From positions 7,627,001-7,691,000 of the forward strand of contig NC_092579.1 of assembly GCF_037975245.1 (NCBI RefSeq): a stretch of DNA of 64,000 nucleotides, read 5' to 3'. A program made the translations under genes and the position numbers. Origin of the DNA: Apostichopus japonicus. Its lineage: Eukaryota; Echinodermata; Holothuroidea; Aspidochirotida; Stichopodidae. The notes under the pieces were generated by a model, which saw nothing but the letters and a program-made list of their open reading frames with translations, searched no databases and was not told where the DNA came from. Positions 36,286-49,603 of the stretch are shown one piece after another; positions within the stretch are counted from its first letter, which is position 1; the number at the start of each line of letters is the position of its first letter.

Positions 36286-38947
36286 CGAATTCTTCTTTGA
36301 GATTTGGTATTTCTGGTTTACAAAGCGGGGGTTTTGGCTCTGTTCTGTCAATAGTTTTGAGACAACTTTTTTCGTTGCTGCTGCATAGCATTGATGATGA
36401 ATGGGGTGGTGGGGGGGTGGTGGGGGGAGTGATGGGTGCCTTCAGCTCTTTCAGTGTTTTGGGTGTGACCATTATAGGGCTGTCTTGTCATGCTATGATA
36501 ACCCATTGAAGTGAGACGGCTAGATACTTACTTATAAGCCAGTGTCATTTTACATCCACCACATGAATACCAAAACATGGAAAGGAAGTTAACTGAGATA
36601 ATTGTTGGCTTCCTAATCATCAGAAAACACTAAACACTTTCTCCTACAGTACAGTCACTCATTCTTAGTGATTTCTACATCTCCATCACCAATACGAAGA
36701 CAATATGAGAGTGCAGCAATGGTGAAAAGATAGGTAAGGGAGAAACACAATATAGTATTCATAACTTTCATTTAACAACCTTTTTATTACAACAATAGAT
36801 TGCTAAGAAAAACTAATCCTGGTCCTTTAAACCGATCACCAAATTGAACTTTATCGCCCAAAAAGACTGCTTAAAGGGTAATCAATCTTAATGACGATCA
36901 ATTACGAAAGAGGAGAGCCCTCAACTATTGTCTAAACATAAATAATCTTAACGACTCGACCATGAAGCAATGTTTGAAAAGCATGTCACGGAGGGTGATG
37001 CCTATACCTTGAGTAGGATTTAAAACGAGTCTCATCTTAAGAGTGGAACGATCCATCAACTTGGCCCTTGATGTCATCTTATACAGTCCCATCAAAGAAA
37101 CAAGTGGGCCTCTCTCCAGATTATGCTCTGAAGCAAGAATTATTACAATAAACAGTTTTCCACTTGAATTAGCTACAGAGAAAATATACAGTTTTGCACT
37201 TTCAATGAAAAACTCCCTTACAGTAAGTTGATAATTTGTTTTTCAATTTGCAAGGCTAGATCAGGGAAGATGGGAACAGTTGTGGAGGCTGGACACATTT
37301 ATGTGGGTGTATATACTTACAGCTAGTGCTCTAGATAGACTTTCAGCAGTTTATAGCCCAGAGCTTTACTTCTCAAGAATTGTAAGATGGACAGAAACAC
37401 AAGTTTCTTCAAAACAATATAAATGAAAAAAAAACATAATGGAACTACTAAAACATGAATGGAACTACAGCTTTCCACGAAAGGAAAACAACTTGTGATC
37501 AAATACCTCGAGGTGAAATTAGGAAAGTGAAAATCTATACACTGAGAGGATAGCTTTGTAAAATTGTCAAATTGGTAATGTGTACATAAAACACCATGAG
37601 TACATTAGTACACATCAGCCAAAAAATAAGTACTATACATGTACTGTACTGGTACACAAAGTTTGCTTTCCGTGAGTACAACAAGTACCGATCGTTACAA
37701 AACCGTGAGTATGGGTACGGCAACTGAGAGTATCGAATCTAGTATCATACATACAGTCTGCACGCATACCACATATATACTGTACAGTCCCAAGGTCAAG
37801 ACCATGATTAGCCAAACAAAATCTCCCTTCTCAGGCGATAATGGTTAAAGGACAAAGAGATGTTTGTCATGAGAGATATATGCGAGAAAGATGTCAGTAA
37901 AATAACCACAGAAACTTCATACCAATATAGAGGGCTGTTTACTGTATGAGTGTACAGTACCTCTTTAAAACAACAGTCCAGCTAGCTCATCTACCGGATT
38001 CTACTTAACACAGATAACCGTCTCTCTATAAGATCAATACTTCCTTACATTTTGCATCTCATTCTCCAGTCTTTTATGCCGGGCCCATCATGGGGAAGGG
38101 GGACAATTAATAAGAAGAGGTAAGAAACAAATCATTGGAAATGAAAAGAAATAAAATTTAACGACCACACTTGATGGGTATGGACGTAGGATATGTGGGG
38201 CATATATGCCAAATCAGATTTGATGGTGATAGCTACTGTTGGGGAAACCAGTTGCACAGGATCTTCTGAGAGTAATGTTCAGTAGAGGAGAAGAAGGGTC
38301 AGGTAATTGGTATTGTCCCCTTCGCACTTCAACTGTAAAATGGAACAGTTTGATCTGAACATTAACATCTACTGAAGATGAAAGAACATTTTGAATTAAC
38401 ACCAGACATTTTTCCTTGCAGGTCATTTAAATTTATGATGAACATTCATTTGAAGTAAAAAAATCCAACTCCAATTAATATGGACAGCAAAGACAATGCT
38501 TTGAAATGAAAAGTGGTATTAATTTTAACAATGAAAATCCATCATGAGAATCCAACACTGAATGATGTCTGGAGTCGAAAAGATAACCAAGTCCACAACA
38601 ACATAAACACTTCATGACTTCCCTGATGGCCTTTAAAGAAAATGCTACACTTATGATTTTTCCAAAGTGAATGCAGCCCACTGGAGCCAAAAATAACCAA
38701 GTCTTCATATTAAAGTCATACAGTTTGTAAGCACAGATACACCGCCCACCTATCCAAATTAGGGTCGAGTTAAGGTCAGTTTGTATTTGGTTGGCTATCA
38801 TGTAAATTACGAAACAAAACCAGAATCTTCCATTCCATCTCAATTAGATCTCATTTGTGAGAAAACAAGAGAAAATAACTTAAAGTAAGTTTTTAAAGTT
38901 AACTTCCCAACTCTCTTAATGACCTCAAATATCTTTGAATTATCACT

Positions 38948-39290
38948 TATTTACTTTTAGCATAGTGTTTCATGAGGTTAAGAAACAAAATCCTCAATTT
39001 TCCTTTTACATCAAGAATTTAGTAAACTAATATATGCCTGCATCTAACCATTCCATTCCCTTCCAGTTTGCTCTGAAGCTAAATACAACTGCATGAAGTG
39101 CATGATACTAGTGAAGATCTAATTTACTTTAAGTATAGTGTTTCATGAAGTTAAACAAAATCCTCCATTTTCCTTCAACCTTGAGAATTTAGTTAAACCA
39201 ATGCTTGCCTGCATCTTAACACAACCCTTCCGATTTGCTCAGCCATAAAACTCCAGATATACAAGTGCATTTGTACTGAAGATCTAATTT
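38948..39290. repeat. Tandem duplication, about 173-bp period
   Basis: ATAGTGTTTCATGA, AAACAAAATCCTC and GAATTTAGT blocks are repeated with small gaps. The second copy runs into the open stretch at about 39220-39480. Confidence 0.82.
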
Positions 39291-40506
39291 TTTCATCTGG
39301 AAAGAGTTTTGCATTTAAAGCCCTAGGTGTAATTGCCGTCTCTCTTGACCATATCACACTTTCGACAAAAAGCACCTTGCAGAGTCCATACCTCATGGAA
39401 ATTTTACGCTCCGAGGACCACAATGTTCGACGTCGAGTGACTCTTATGATGGTTATAGTGAATCCGAATATCATCGCTCAACGAAAATAGTCAAAAAACA
39501 GCCCAGAGAAATTCTCTCCACTTTTATGCATGTTTGTTACTCTTGTTAAAGTTAAGACTCTCTGTTCTCTAAGTACTGTACTGTAGTTTGGTTTATGCAT
39601 GCTATGCAGGCATTCAAATTGGCCCAGGGTGGTTGTCATAAAAGATATTGGGCTTTGGGCTGTTGACCACTAAGGTTTTTTCAACAAGCAGAACTTTCAG
39701 TTTTCATATTCACTGAAGTCTTTTGTTTTTATCATTTTTAATAAACAGCAAATCAAGACTTTTTGGCAATTGAAACTTAGGCAGCTAATAGCACAATGGC
39801 ATGTTTTATTCAAACATTTTCAATAACTTAAGTTTTTTGCAAATGGCAAATTTAGCTATAAATAATTTTCAAATTGAATCTTAAAGGCACACTCTCAGCA
39901 GAGATGAAAAATGGTTAAATTGGAAGTTTACCCTCGGTTTAAACTTTATTAAGAATGTAACAAAATTCTATAAATTGAAATCCGATAGCCTGTAACTCGT
40001 AGTTCTAACCCTGGTATTAAATCAAAAATTTATATTTGTCTTGTATTTTCCATACTTTTAAATGGAGAAGCAAAATTAGCAAACCCAACTATATTTTTAT
40101 TTATTAAGCTTATGTGATTGAAAGATATCCTCGAGATGAACAATTCCCCCAAACACCTCCGTTTGGGAGATATAGTTTAATAGTCATATTAATAGGCATG
40201 TTGTAAATGGATGATAGTACGTTGCAGTGTTACTTTTCTAAGGAAATAAAACGCTTTCTTCTTGAAGTATACTAAAACACTCTGAGATAAAACAACATAT
40301 GAGGAAAATATCAGTTTAGTGACCTATTGACATTTTTTAATTGCTCCTACAACCTTATTAATAAAGCCTGAAGCTTTTTCGATGTTATATCCTCGCACAT
40401 ATTCAGGGACCATGGTACAGCATACCAAATTTATTTTCTCCTTTTTGAAACTTTTGGCACACTAACACATACAATATCTTGACGGAATCATGCAGATATC
40501 ACTTTA

Positions 40507-40882
40507 GCCATGTTCACATGTGCAACCATAAGGAGGATCTGAAACTGCAAGGACGATACACTTTGCAGTGTGAACCCTCATGTTCTAAGGATCAGACCCC
40601 CTTATGGGAGCATCCAGGCCCAGATGAAGATTGTAGTGTAAACGCTAGGGACCACGCAAACCCGAGAGCTCTGGTTTCTTGCCCTTGTCATTTCCTCACA
40701 AACACAGACCGACGACGACGTGAGTTCGAAAAACTTGCGTAGCCCTCTTTCGTTCAAAGTTGATCCACATCCACCTGTTCTCAAATGTGACAGCCTCTAG
40801 GGTCAGCGTTTTGACATCACAAACGGGAAAACATTCAAAACAAGTTCTTGATCCCCCTTGTGTTCCCAAGCATGAACAAGGC
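40507..40882. mobile_element. Possible inverted-repeat DNA element, about 376 bp
   Basis: GCCATGTTCACATG at the left is similar to GCCTTGTTCATGC read inward from the right end. Both ends are flanked by CTTTA (40502-40506 and 40883-40887). The interior is more GC-rich than the surrounding intron. The imperfect terminal repeat and the 5-bp flank make this a tentative call. Confidence 0.45.
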
Positions 40883-41338
40883 CTTTAATTCTGGTTTTAC
40901 TTCCTTATGGCCCAAAGAAACAGAGAGAGAGAGAGCAGGCATATTCTGGAGTTGGTGAATATAATTAAATTAAAAATTTACCCTCCACAGAGATCAAAGC
41001 AATAAATTAAATCACTTTATTGTGAATGCTAGGAGCAACTTGTTGCAGGCCTAAATCAGTTAATTCTTTCCCCCTCTTGCACTACATACACATGACTTTA
41101 TTCTTTGCAAGTGAAATATCAGGAATAAACATTAAAATTATGCATACAAACTGTGTCAACATAACCACCCACTTTGCTGTCACCGAGGGGTATTTTCATC
41201 CGGAGCACATACCCCCACCAGCAGTTTCAACAGTTTGTCTAACTCTAAATAAAACTTATACAAGATTTAGAAGTTGAAGCATTGATCAACAGTACGCTGT
41301 AAATTATAAAACTTACTGGTTTATATATTTACGAGTGA

Positions 41339-41897
41339 CCCACTTACCTGTCTCCCCACAACCTATGCACCGCATTCTACCGTGTCTAGAATGCCCTGGT
41401 AATCTTTTAACACTGTACACCCTCACTGGCCCAAATGGCCTTCCTTCATTTTTCTACCCACAAAGTGTCTCAATGTGTTTTTCGGAGTTAGAAAAATTTT
41501 CGCGAAATTCGCCTTGTTCCTCCCTTCTCGCAGAGCTACTACCTGTTACCCTAAAAACGTTACGTAAGAAAAAACGAACGCATGGGCGAGAGTGTACACT
41601 AAAAACAGCCCCCAAAAACACCCTTCCCTACAAGAAAAGGATACTTATCAGGCTGGAAAAGATCCTTGGAAGTGCAGAAGTCCTGATAGGAAACTTCTAG
41701 AGTATAAATCCAAGGTAATCCGGGCGAATTTCGCGAAAATTTTTCTAACTCCGAAAAACACATTGAGACACTTTGTGGGTAGAAAAATGAAGGAAGGCCA
41801 TTTGGGCCAGTGAGGGTGTACAGTGTTAAAAGATTACCAGGGCATTCTAGACACGGTAGAATGCGGTGCATAGGTTGTGGGGAGACAGGTAAGTGGG
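41339..41897. repeat. 175-bp perfect inverted repeat around a 209-bp spacer
   Basis: The arm at 41339-41513 is repeated in inverted form at 41723-41897. I read no mismatches by eye. The outer ends carry ACTTACCTGTCTCC and GGAGACAGGTAAGT, the signature of the dispersed family described elsewhere. The spacer (41514-41722) is unrelated to the arms. The same short open frame therefore occurs on both strands. It is not a gene. Confidence 0.92.
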
Positions 41898-42959
41898 GAA
41901 CGAAGTAAATTTCCGTCTTCGAACGGTTATACTGTACTTCTGAAAAATTTGCTGGGTTGGCAAACGTATTACTTTTCTCTGTCTCAATCGAAAAAAGAGA
42001 GAAATTCCCAACATGCAGGAACTTAACAAAGATGGGAAATCAGTTTTGTTGGGGTTGGGGGGGGGGGGGGGGAGGGGGATGCCTAGGAAATGAAAGATCT
42101 ATCTACTTAATGTATAGTAATAATCAATTGGTAATTTGATGTTACGCATTACTAATGGGGAATTCCACCCCTTTAACTTGAACTTGGGTATAATGTTTTA
42201 AATGTAATAAAGTTTTACTCCCAAGCTTCCAATTGTTCAGTTAATTCAATTTGTACCAAAATAAAAGATTTTAAGTTAAAACTTTTGTCTGGCTCTACAG
42301 TATTCCAAAATTTAAAGGAGCATACTGTACAGTATAATTACTGTGTTACCACAGATAATTCTAGCAAATTTTCGTGTCTCTTTTCTTTTGCTTATATGTA
42401 AATTTAAATTTCCATTATTGTTTTCTTCATATTTCCCCTTAAATTTGTTTGTATTGCTTTTATAACAGTCTCTTGTTTTCTATCTGTAGATTTTGGAGCT
42501 GCGGGTAAGAGGATAGAAGCGGAGGCATCATCCGCAGAACTCATCCACATCTCTGCATTCCATCTTAGTTGTTTATAATTCAAGTGGAAATAAAAAAGAT
42601 TTAAACAAAAATTTTGAAAAGGGTAATCTTGACATGATGTCCCCTTCTTCTATATTGGCCACTACTGTAGATCAGATCTGCTTCTTATTCAATACAGAAC
42701 TAGAGTAGGATAATCGTTTGTATTAGAAACAGCTTCCAATGCAATAGGAAGTCTAAGGGTCTAAGGGTAGGGGTTCCACCCCCCCCCCATGGGAATTTTC
42801 CTTCAAATACAGTGACTTAGATGCAAAATGGGAAAATCATTTGACAATTTTTCACATTAATGCATTTTTTGTCTCCTCCCAAAAAAAAAGTAAAATATGC
42901 TTTGCCCCCTAGTTGCACCCCCCCCCCCCCCCCGGACCAGCCTTGGATGGTGCTTCCAC

Positions 42960-43125
42960 TGAGTAAGATGCATATATGGGAAGGTACTTCTATTTAGCTA
43001 CTACTGTAGTAATATGCATATAGGAACCTACTTCCATAGGCTACTACTGTAGTGAGATGCATGTACTGTAGGAACCTACTCCATAGGATACTACTGTACT
43101 TAAGATGCATATAGGAACCTGCATG
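42960..43125. repeat. Tandem repeat, about 50-60 bp units, 3-4 copies
   Basis: Units carry GATGCATATAGGAACCTACT and CCATAGGCTACTACTGTAGT with variation. Confidence 0.8.
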
Positions 43126-43592
43126 GTAAGAGCCTATCTAGACATCGAGAGTGTAGCCAGCTACACTTTCAATTTCAAGTGTGTAGTAACTCATGTGTTA
43201 CAGCCCTAAAGGTATATAAAAATGCTAATGTATTAATGTATGTCCAAAAAAAGGATATAAAAGTAGAGAAGTTGGAAAGAAAAGATAAAAGTTTGACACT
43301 GGCATACCCTTACTGTACTACAGTATGTGTACAGTATAGTAGTCTTTGGATACTGCAGGCACAACCCAACCATGGAAATATTAAAGACAGGAAGAACCTA
43401 TATAAACCAGGTTCTATTTACCAAACATTTCGTTGAAAATATTTTGACCGAGGACATTATTAACTCCTGGTGATTTCCGACATTGGCCAAGAGTCCCATG
43501 AAAGCCATTTGACCTTATAAATTGAGTCATACATCATTCATTATCAGTGCTGCTGTAGAAAGGGTTATGTATGTTTCTGCATCCTATTCACA

Positions 43593-43703
43593 TTGGCCAG
43601 TCCGGCCACAATGGCCTGTGTTACTGCATGTACTTGCATGATACATAGTTGGCCAGTCCGGCCACAATGGCCTGTGTCACTGCATGTACTTGCAAGATAC
43701 ATA
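43593..43703. repeat. Tandem duplication, 56-bp period
   Basis: TTGGCCAGTCCGGCCACAAT at 43593 is repeated at 43649, followed in both by GGCCTGTGT and ACTGCATGTACTTGCA. The unit contains the self-complementary GGCCAGTCCGGCC. Confidence 0.92.
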
Positions 43704-46166
43704 AAACATCATAAAATGTATGTCCACAGCTGATCAAACAGAGAGAGAACCAATCAACTGGTTTCTAAATTGATCAATGCATTTATTTCTAATTGATCAA
43801 AGTGTTCATTATACAGACTTAGTCTTACACATGTTCTGCACTGACAAACCATTTTTGGATCATATTATTGTTTATACTTTTGTTAATATAAATCACAATA
43901 ACTTCAGACTATGATTTAACATATACGTAACTTGGTATGTCATGCTGAACCGGAGGCAGGATATGTATACTTCAGTTTCATGAAGAGACCTTAAATAGTA
44001 TAACTTCACCTCAAGATCCTGGTTTGGAAAGATCCTTGACTTTTACACAAACATGTGCAGACGAGAAATCAAGATTTACACACAGATATTACCGGGTTTG
44101 GACAGGAAAAATCATCCCGGGTATTTCTCAAGATTTTAGTTAGCTATAAACTGTACGCAGTGTTTCAATGCTGGTAATATAGGAAGAAATAGGCCACTTT
44201 CCATTTCTTAGAATGATGAAAGTTAAAGTAGCTTTTGGAGTTTGATCGGCAGTTCTTTTTCCAAAAAGTTGAGTATTACTCAAAATAAGATTGTAATTTA
44301 AAATCACTAAATGAAGAGGAAAAAGTAGTTAAAGAACTTCATTAAACCTTCAGCATTTGGTCGTCCAGGCACTTTTCATTGTGGCATCATAATTAAATTA
44401 AATATAAATTAACTATAACTATAACTACTGTATAACTATCAAGTAACTATAAATTAACGATCAGTTAAATTAACTGTCGTGAAAATTTCAAAATTTTGTT
44501 TATCTTTTTGTTCTACTTGCTTTATTTGAAATGAAACTTGGCTAGTCAACTAATGAGCTCTGTTGATATGAGATTTTAAAATATTACACAACGTAAAAAA
44601 AAGCTGCTTTCAAATGAAGAAAGCATTTCCATTATGACAGAGTATGATCAGCATGAATTATAAACCAAGTTGGAAATAAACATGACAAAATTATCAAGAA
44701 ATTTGTCCGTTGAGAATCGATCAGATTGACATATCCATAATGGTTTCAATGAAACAAGTTGGTTTCCTTTCAATTTCCACTCAATGAGATTAATTAATGA
44801 TATTCTCTGTTTGCTCTGTGAAATCTAAGCTTTTTCCCCCTTAAAAAAAGGATTATTACCCAATAAACATAGTCAGAAAAGTAACTACAAAGTAATGGCT
44901 ACAGCACTGTTTCTGATCCAGAGTAGGCTAAGTACTGTACCTCTACTACAAAAGAGTGTTAGGTCTAATATGTTTAACTTTTTTTGTCTGGAAAAGCTTT
45001 CATAAGTCAAGCATTGTAATCAGTTGTTGTGATATATATGGATTATGTGTCAGAAGTGTTCTGACAGTTACAGAGCAAAGCAGAGAGTGCATTTGAACAA
45101 AACCAACTATAGTACTTCAAAATATTCACAGAAGTTTATCAGCAGATCCTCATGTTTATTTAGGTTTTCATATCTACTGTAGCTTGATAGTCTGATTGGT
45201 AAGTTACAATCAAAATTAAGAGGAAAAAGAGTTTAAGATAAATAAAAGATGTGGCTTTGTGATAAGTTTGCTTGTAAAGTTGCCTTTGCCCATCATGATG
45301 GAAAGTCATGCATATATTCAAATCATATTAAATTGAACAATATAATGTCAATGTCAACTTGGGCTACAGGTATTTGCTTTATAACTACTGAACTGTCATG
45401 AAAAGATGTACAGTAATGCTTAAAGTAAGTGAAGATTTTTGTTGCATAATTACACAGACAAATTATACAATATGGATTCTGTATTATAATGGTTGTAATT
45501 ACAATACAATGAAAGGAGCGCAAGAGTACAGTAGGTCACTTAAGACCTTTTGACGGAAATCTGCTACCTTGGATATACTCTACACCTCCTTATAATTTGT
45601 TCCATATATACATTCATGGTTGTTCTAGGCCTGAAATCTGTCTGTACATTGCAGGATCATGTCATGTACAAACGATTCAAAAACTTTCATCAGAAGTTCA
45701 AAAACTACTCTGGTAATTTCCCTTTTTCTTCTGCAGAAATTTAAGCTACGATAAAACCTGATTAGTTATTGTATGTTTGGAGGACTGTCCCATGACCAAC
45801 ACACGACCCATCGAGAATCAAGGAAACGAATTCTAGAGAGTGAGACAGAGAGTTAGATGTTGGAATCTTTTGCCTTCCCTTCAATGACTTCCTGATATTA
45901 TTATTTCAATCAAAACATGACCTAACCTTTTCTAACCTTAACTTACAATCCTTAGCTAAGTATAATACAAGCCTGTGTTTGTATTGGGGATTATCCCTCC
46001 AGTTTACAAATGTTTTGCTTCCGCTGACTAAAATAGTAAAAGGAGAGAACATGCAGTGATGTGGTGATGAGTCAGTGAAGGAAAAACAAATTCAATCATT
46101 TTCACAATGCAGGTTGTATGTAGATATCATCTAATTTAAGCATATCTGTATATTCTAAGTTTATAC

Positions 46167-46545
46167 CAAGGGCGTAGGAGCTGGGGGGGGGGGGGGCTGG
46201 GGGGGTGCCAGCCCCCCCAGTGAAAAATATGGAGGGGCGGAAGTATCATTCCGCCCCCCCCCCTCGCTTCGCAAGTCAGAAAACCCCTTTTTCATTTCCA
46301 AATGAGAAAAAAATTTCATTTGGAGCACCAATTTGCATCTAAGGCCAGGTGAAAATGCAAAATTATATACAAAATGGAGTGGGTGGGTTGAAGTGTGCTA
46401 TATTGCACCAAATTGCATCTGAGGCCACCTGGAAATGCAAAAAAATTCCAAAGGGGAGGGGGTGTCCCCCTCCCCTTTGAACCCTCCCCCAGGCCGGCCA
46501 TCAGTCTTCGGCCCCCCCACTCAAAAGTACCTTCCTACGCCACTG
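46167..46545. mobile_element. hAT-type miniature element, 379 bp
   Basis: The left end CAAGGGCGTAGGA and the right end, CAGTGGCGTAGGA on the opposite strand, match at 11 of 13 bases. A perfect 8-bp duplication, GTTTATAC, lies at 46159-46166 and 46546-46553. The interior has long poly-G and poly-C tracts near both ends and two copies of a block containing CACCAAATTGCATCTGAGGC-like sequence (about 46325 and 46407). There is no transposase frame. Confidence 0.9.
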
Positions 46546-47929
46546 GTTTATACCACTCTAACTTACATCTGTCAAAGAGGTGGGAAATTTTTATTTAAAT
46601 TGAGGGTCCTTAAAACTGTGTGGGAATCCATCCCATGTTGTCCTTGTTGCTCACAATTTGTAGAGGACTGATGGGAACGTTCCTTGAAATAAAGTTTTCA
46701 GAAAATATCAACAACTGAAGTTTACATAATTTGAACTACATTTGGAATTTGCAACGAATGGGGATGGCGGGGAGAGGGTGGTAATAGAGTACTATAGGGA
46801 AGGGAGGGTAGGGGACACAGATGTTACAAATGCATATATCAGTATGTAAGTTATTTCGAAGACTCCATCCTCTAAATTTTCTTGTTTCTTATGGCCGACT
46901 TTACCATCAAACTTTAACATTTCTAGAAAGAAACGATTGCAAAATTGTAAAGTAATAGGGGAAAAAAATGAAATGAATTGGGGAATTAAATTACTTTCAG
47001 AAATGAAAGGCTTTCGGCTAATTGAGCTTCTCACAAATATCTCTGTCTGTATCTTGTAGCTCAAAATAATTGCCAAGGATTAGAAAAGTGTACTGATTAT
47101 GACAGACGTGTTTCATCAATCATTGAAAAAGGGGGGCTTTTGACCTTTTTCTAGCCAATTAAACTGATCGAATCAAGGTACGCTGCAGATTCATGACCAA
47201 CATTAATGATGAGATAGGCCGTGTTCTGGCATTTTAATCAGCTCGATAAACCTGAAGGGCCTCTGGCAATCTTTTCAACTAGTAAACATCTGGAGATGAA
47301 AAAACTAGGATTCCAACGAGGGAACATCCTGTTCATCTACAGTAGATGTAAATTAACATGATGAACCTTCTCAGGCAATTCTGGAATTTCGAAGATTAAT
47401 GAGTAAAGTTCAAATGGGGCATGATTGCACTGAAAACTTAAAACATGAACTGAGCTATCATTGGTCAGTACAAATTAGCCATGCTGTTATCTTGGATCTG
47501 GGAGGAACAGTTAAGGTTTGCAACCTACATTCCCCCTCACAATTTTGCAAGGTTGGTAAGAGCGACTCCATAGTTTTCCCTTTCGGGAAACAAAAAAGCA
47601 TTGTAAAACAGATATACAGTAGTACCTAGGGAAGTTACCTACCAAAATGTGAGGGTCCAGGACACATAAAAGTATACATAATATATCTCACGAAAGCCAG
47701 CATGAATAAATACTGTATTCTTGAATTTCAAAGAGATTTCAATTGCTCTTGGACAGTTGTAACTTGCATGAGAGGTGATGCCCAACAGGAATACCAAGAT
47801 GACTTAGTTTGTTAAGTCACACTTCCAGGGAAGTACAGTGACAGCTAGGGCCTTTTTTTCATCCAGTACCCAAAGAAAGTTTACAGCAAAATATAAATTT
47901 GGCAGAGTTACCTTTCCTCCTCTCTAACC

Positions 47930-48012
47930 AGTCTATAATCTGCTTCTAGAACTTTCCCATCTACCTAACCGACTGATTCGGTAATGTTTTAGCAACACGC
48001 CACTTTCCATGT
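47930..48012. repeat. GAGACAGGTAAG family copy, opposite orientation
   Basis: Read on the minus strand it gives GTTAGGTAGATGGGAAAG preceded by a TGCTAAAACATTAC block and followed by a diverged AGAGAGGAGGAAAGGTAA. The order is as in other members, but the orientation relative to the gene is reversed. Confidence 0.55.
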
Positions 48013-49291
48013 ATAACCTTCAGGAGGATAACCTACATATTCTTCACATAATTTTCAAACCCAAAAGGGGAACGTCCACTTGGTTTTTCTATGTTGTGAT
48101 TTTCTTTGGTCCAAAGAGACCTCTCTGAGCTTAGCTTCTTTCATCAGGTCTACAAAGCACCGTACAGTAAGTACCCTTTGAGTTTTCAAGTTTTCTTTTA
48201 ATTTTAAAATATGAACATTTCTTTTAGTTCTGGCCCCTGGGGATGATGGCACTGTATGTTCTCAGAACACTAACAAAAGCTGTGAATGACTAAGCTGTGT
48301 CACATCTTTTTTTATTCTTTTCATCTTTCTTTCCTTTTTGTCATTTATACTTTCAGTTTCAGCTCTGCGAAATCAAATCCATGATACCTGCCATCAATAT
48401 CGCCTGCAAAAATATCCATGTTTGCATTTATGGAGATTTGTCCAAGAAAAGTGGTGAACCTCAAGGTACTTTAACTTTCTTTGGGGCTTTGTATTAAACA
48501 AAATAAATATTATTAAATACTTCTTTTTACTTGGCTGAATGAAGAAGAGCTGGCAGAGGACCAGTTCCTAATATTTCTTTAAAATTTCCTTCAAAAATCA
48601 AACATCCCCCCAAATGATTGATTCAGTTTTCTATCTGCTGGCATTTTTCTAAGACCGTATTATTTTTATTTCTAAGAAACAAAAAGCAGACAAAATGTCT
48701 ACCCCTAAGGAATCTAGGATTGCCAAGGAGGAAGCAAATTTGAAAGTGTAGATCAATCAAAGGGATGATATGTGTTGAGTTTACCAAGGAAGAAAAATAT
48801 TAATAGATCATAGCCACGAAAAAAGATGAGGTCAGTATCCTCTCAAGTTTCAAAGAGTCAATATTTGCCTTCCACTATTCTAGAGGGAACCTGAGACAGA
48901 TATGTATACACTGAGAGTGAGAGACAGATAGAGAGGAAGAGAAAATGGGCAAATGAGGGAATTGTTTGTATTTCATACATGAAATGCATTAATAAAATCT
49001 ACAACAACATTTTGTCAGCATCTGTTGAAAAACAAATACCACTACCATCTGTACAGTGCAGTGTATTACAATACTCTGGTGTATATGACTTAGTGTTGGC
49101 TAGCATACATGTATAATTGCATTTCTGTACCGTGGTGCAGAAATACAAATGTTCTTGTATGCTGTTGTGGTCTTTAGAATCTGTTGGATATGTACAGATG
49201 GGCAAGGGAGGATTGCATAATGTCTTCCCCCAGTGAGCAGTTTGGTCTTCAACTTCAGTGATTGACTCCATTTACTCCGCTGTCATGCGTG

Positions 49292-49603
49292 CAGGCGCGT
49301 AGCCAAGGGGGGGGGGCGAAGGGGGCAGCCGCTCCCCCCTTGAGCATTTTTAAAAAAAAATTTTAATGCTTTTATGATATCGCTAGTAATTTCAAAAGAG
49401 AAAATGCTTAGATGCAACTTACTGTACAAGGTCTGGGAAGTGCCATTTCCAGCGATCTGGGAGGCATTTTCAGCCAAAATTTTCTTGTACGCTTCGCGCC
49501 AATCATGATGGTGCTACGCTTTAGATAGTTTGCAATGCCTACGGCTCTAATAGTTTGCCTGCAGTTTTGCTCCTCCCTTGGCAGAATCCTGGCTACGCGC
49601 CTG
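49292..49603. mobile_element. hAT-type miniature element, 312 bp
   Basis: The terminal inverted repeats are perfect over 14 bases: CAGGCGCGTAGCCA at the left and TGGCTACGCGCCTG at the right. The flanking 8-mers CATGCGTG (49284-49291) and CATGTGTG (49604-49611) agree at 7 of 8 bases. The interior is closely related, in inverted orientation, to the element at 62045-62338: both share AGCGATCTGGGAGGCATTTT-type and TGATATCGCTAGTA-type blocks. Confidence 0.92.

Noticed and set aside
38475-38843. 122-codon minus-strand frame with hydrophobic stretches
   Set aside because: Composition reflects AT-rich DNA, the frame is TTG-independent but without homology, and no splice sites fit an exon.
41335-41871. 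Matching open frames on both strands
   Set aside because: They are the two arms of a perfect inverted repeat, not two genes.
42770-42960. Poly-C flanked segment resembling a hAT miniature element
   Set aside because: Ends are not convincingly inverted repeats and no duplication is visible.
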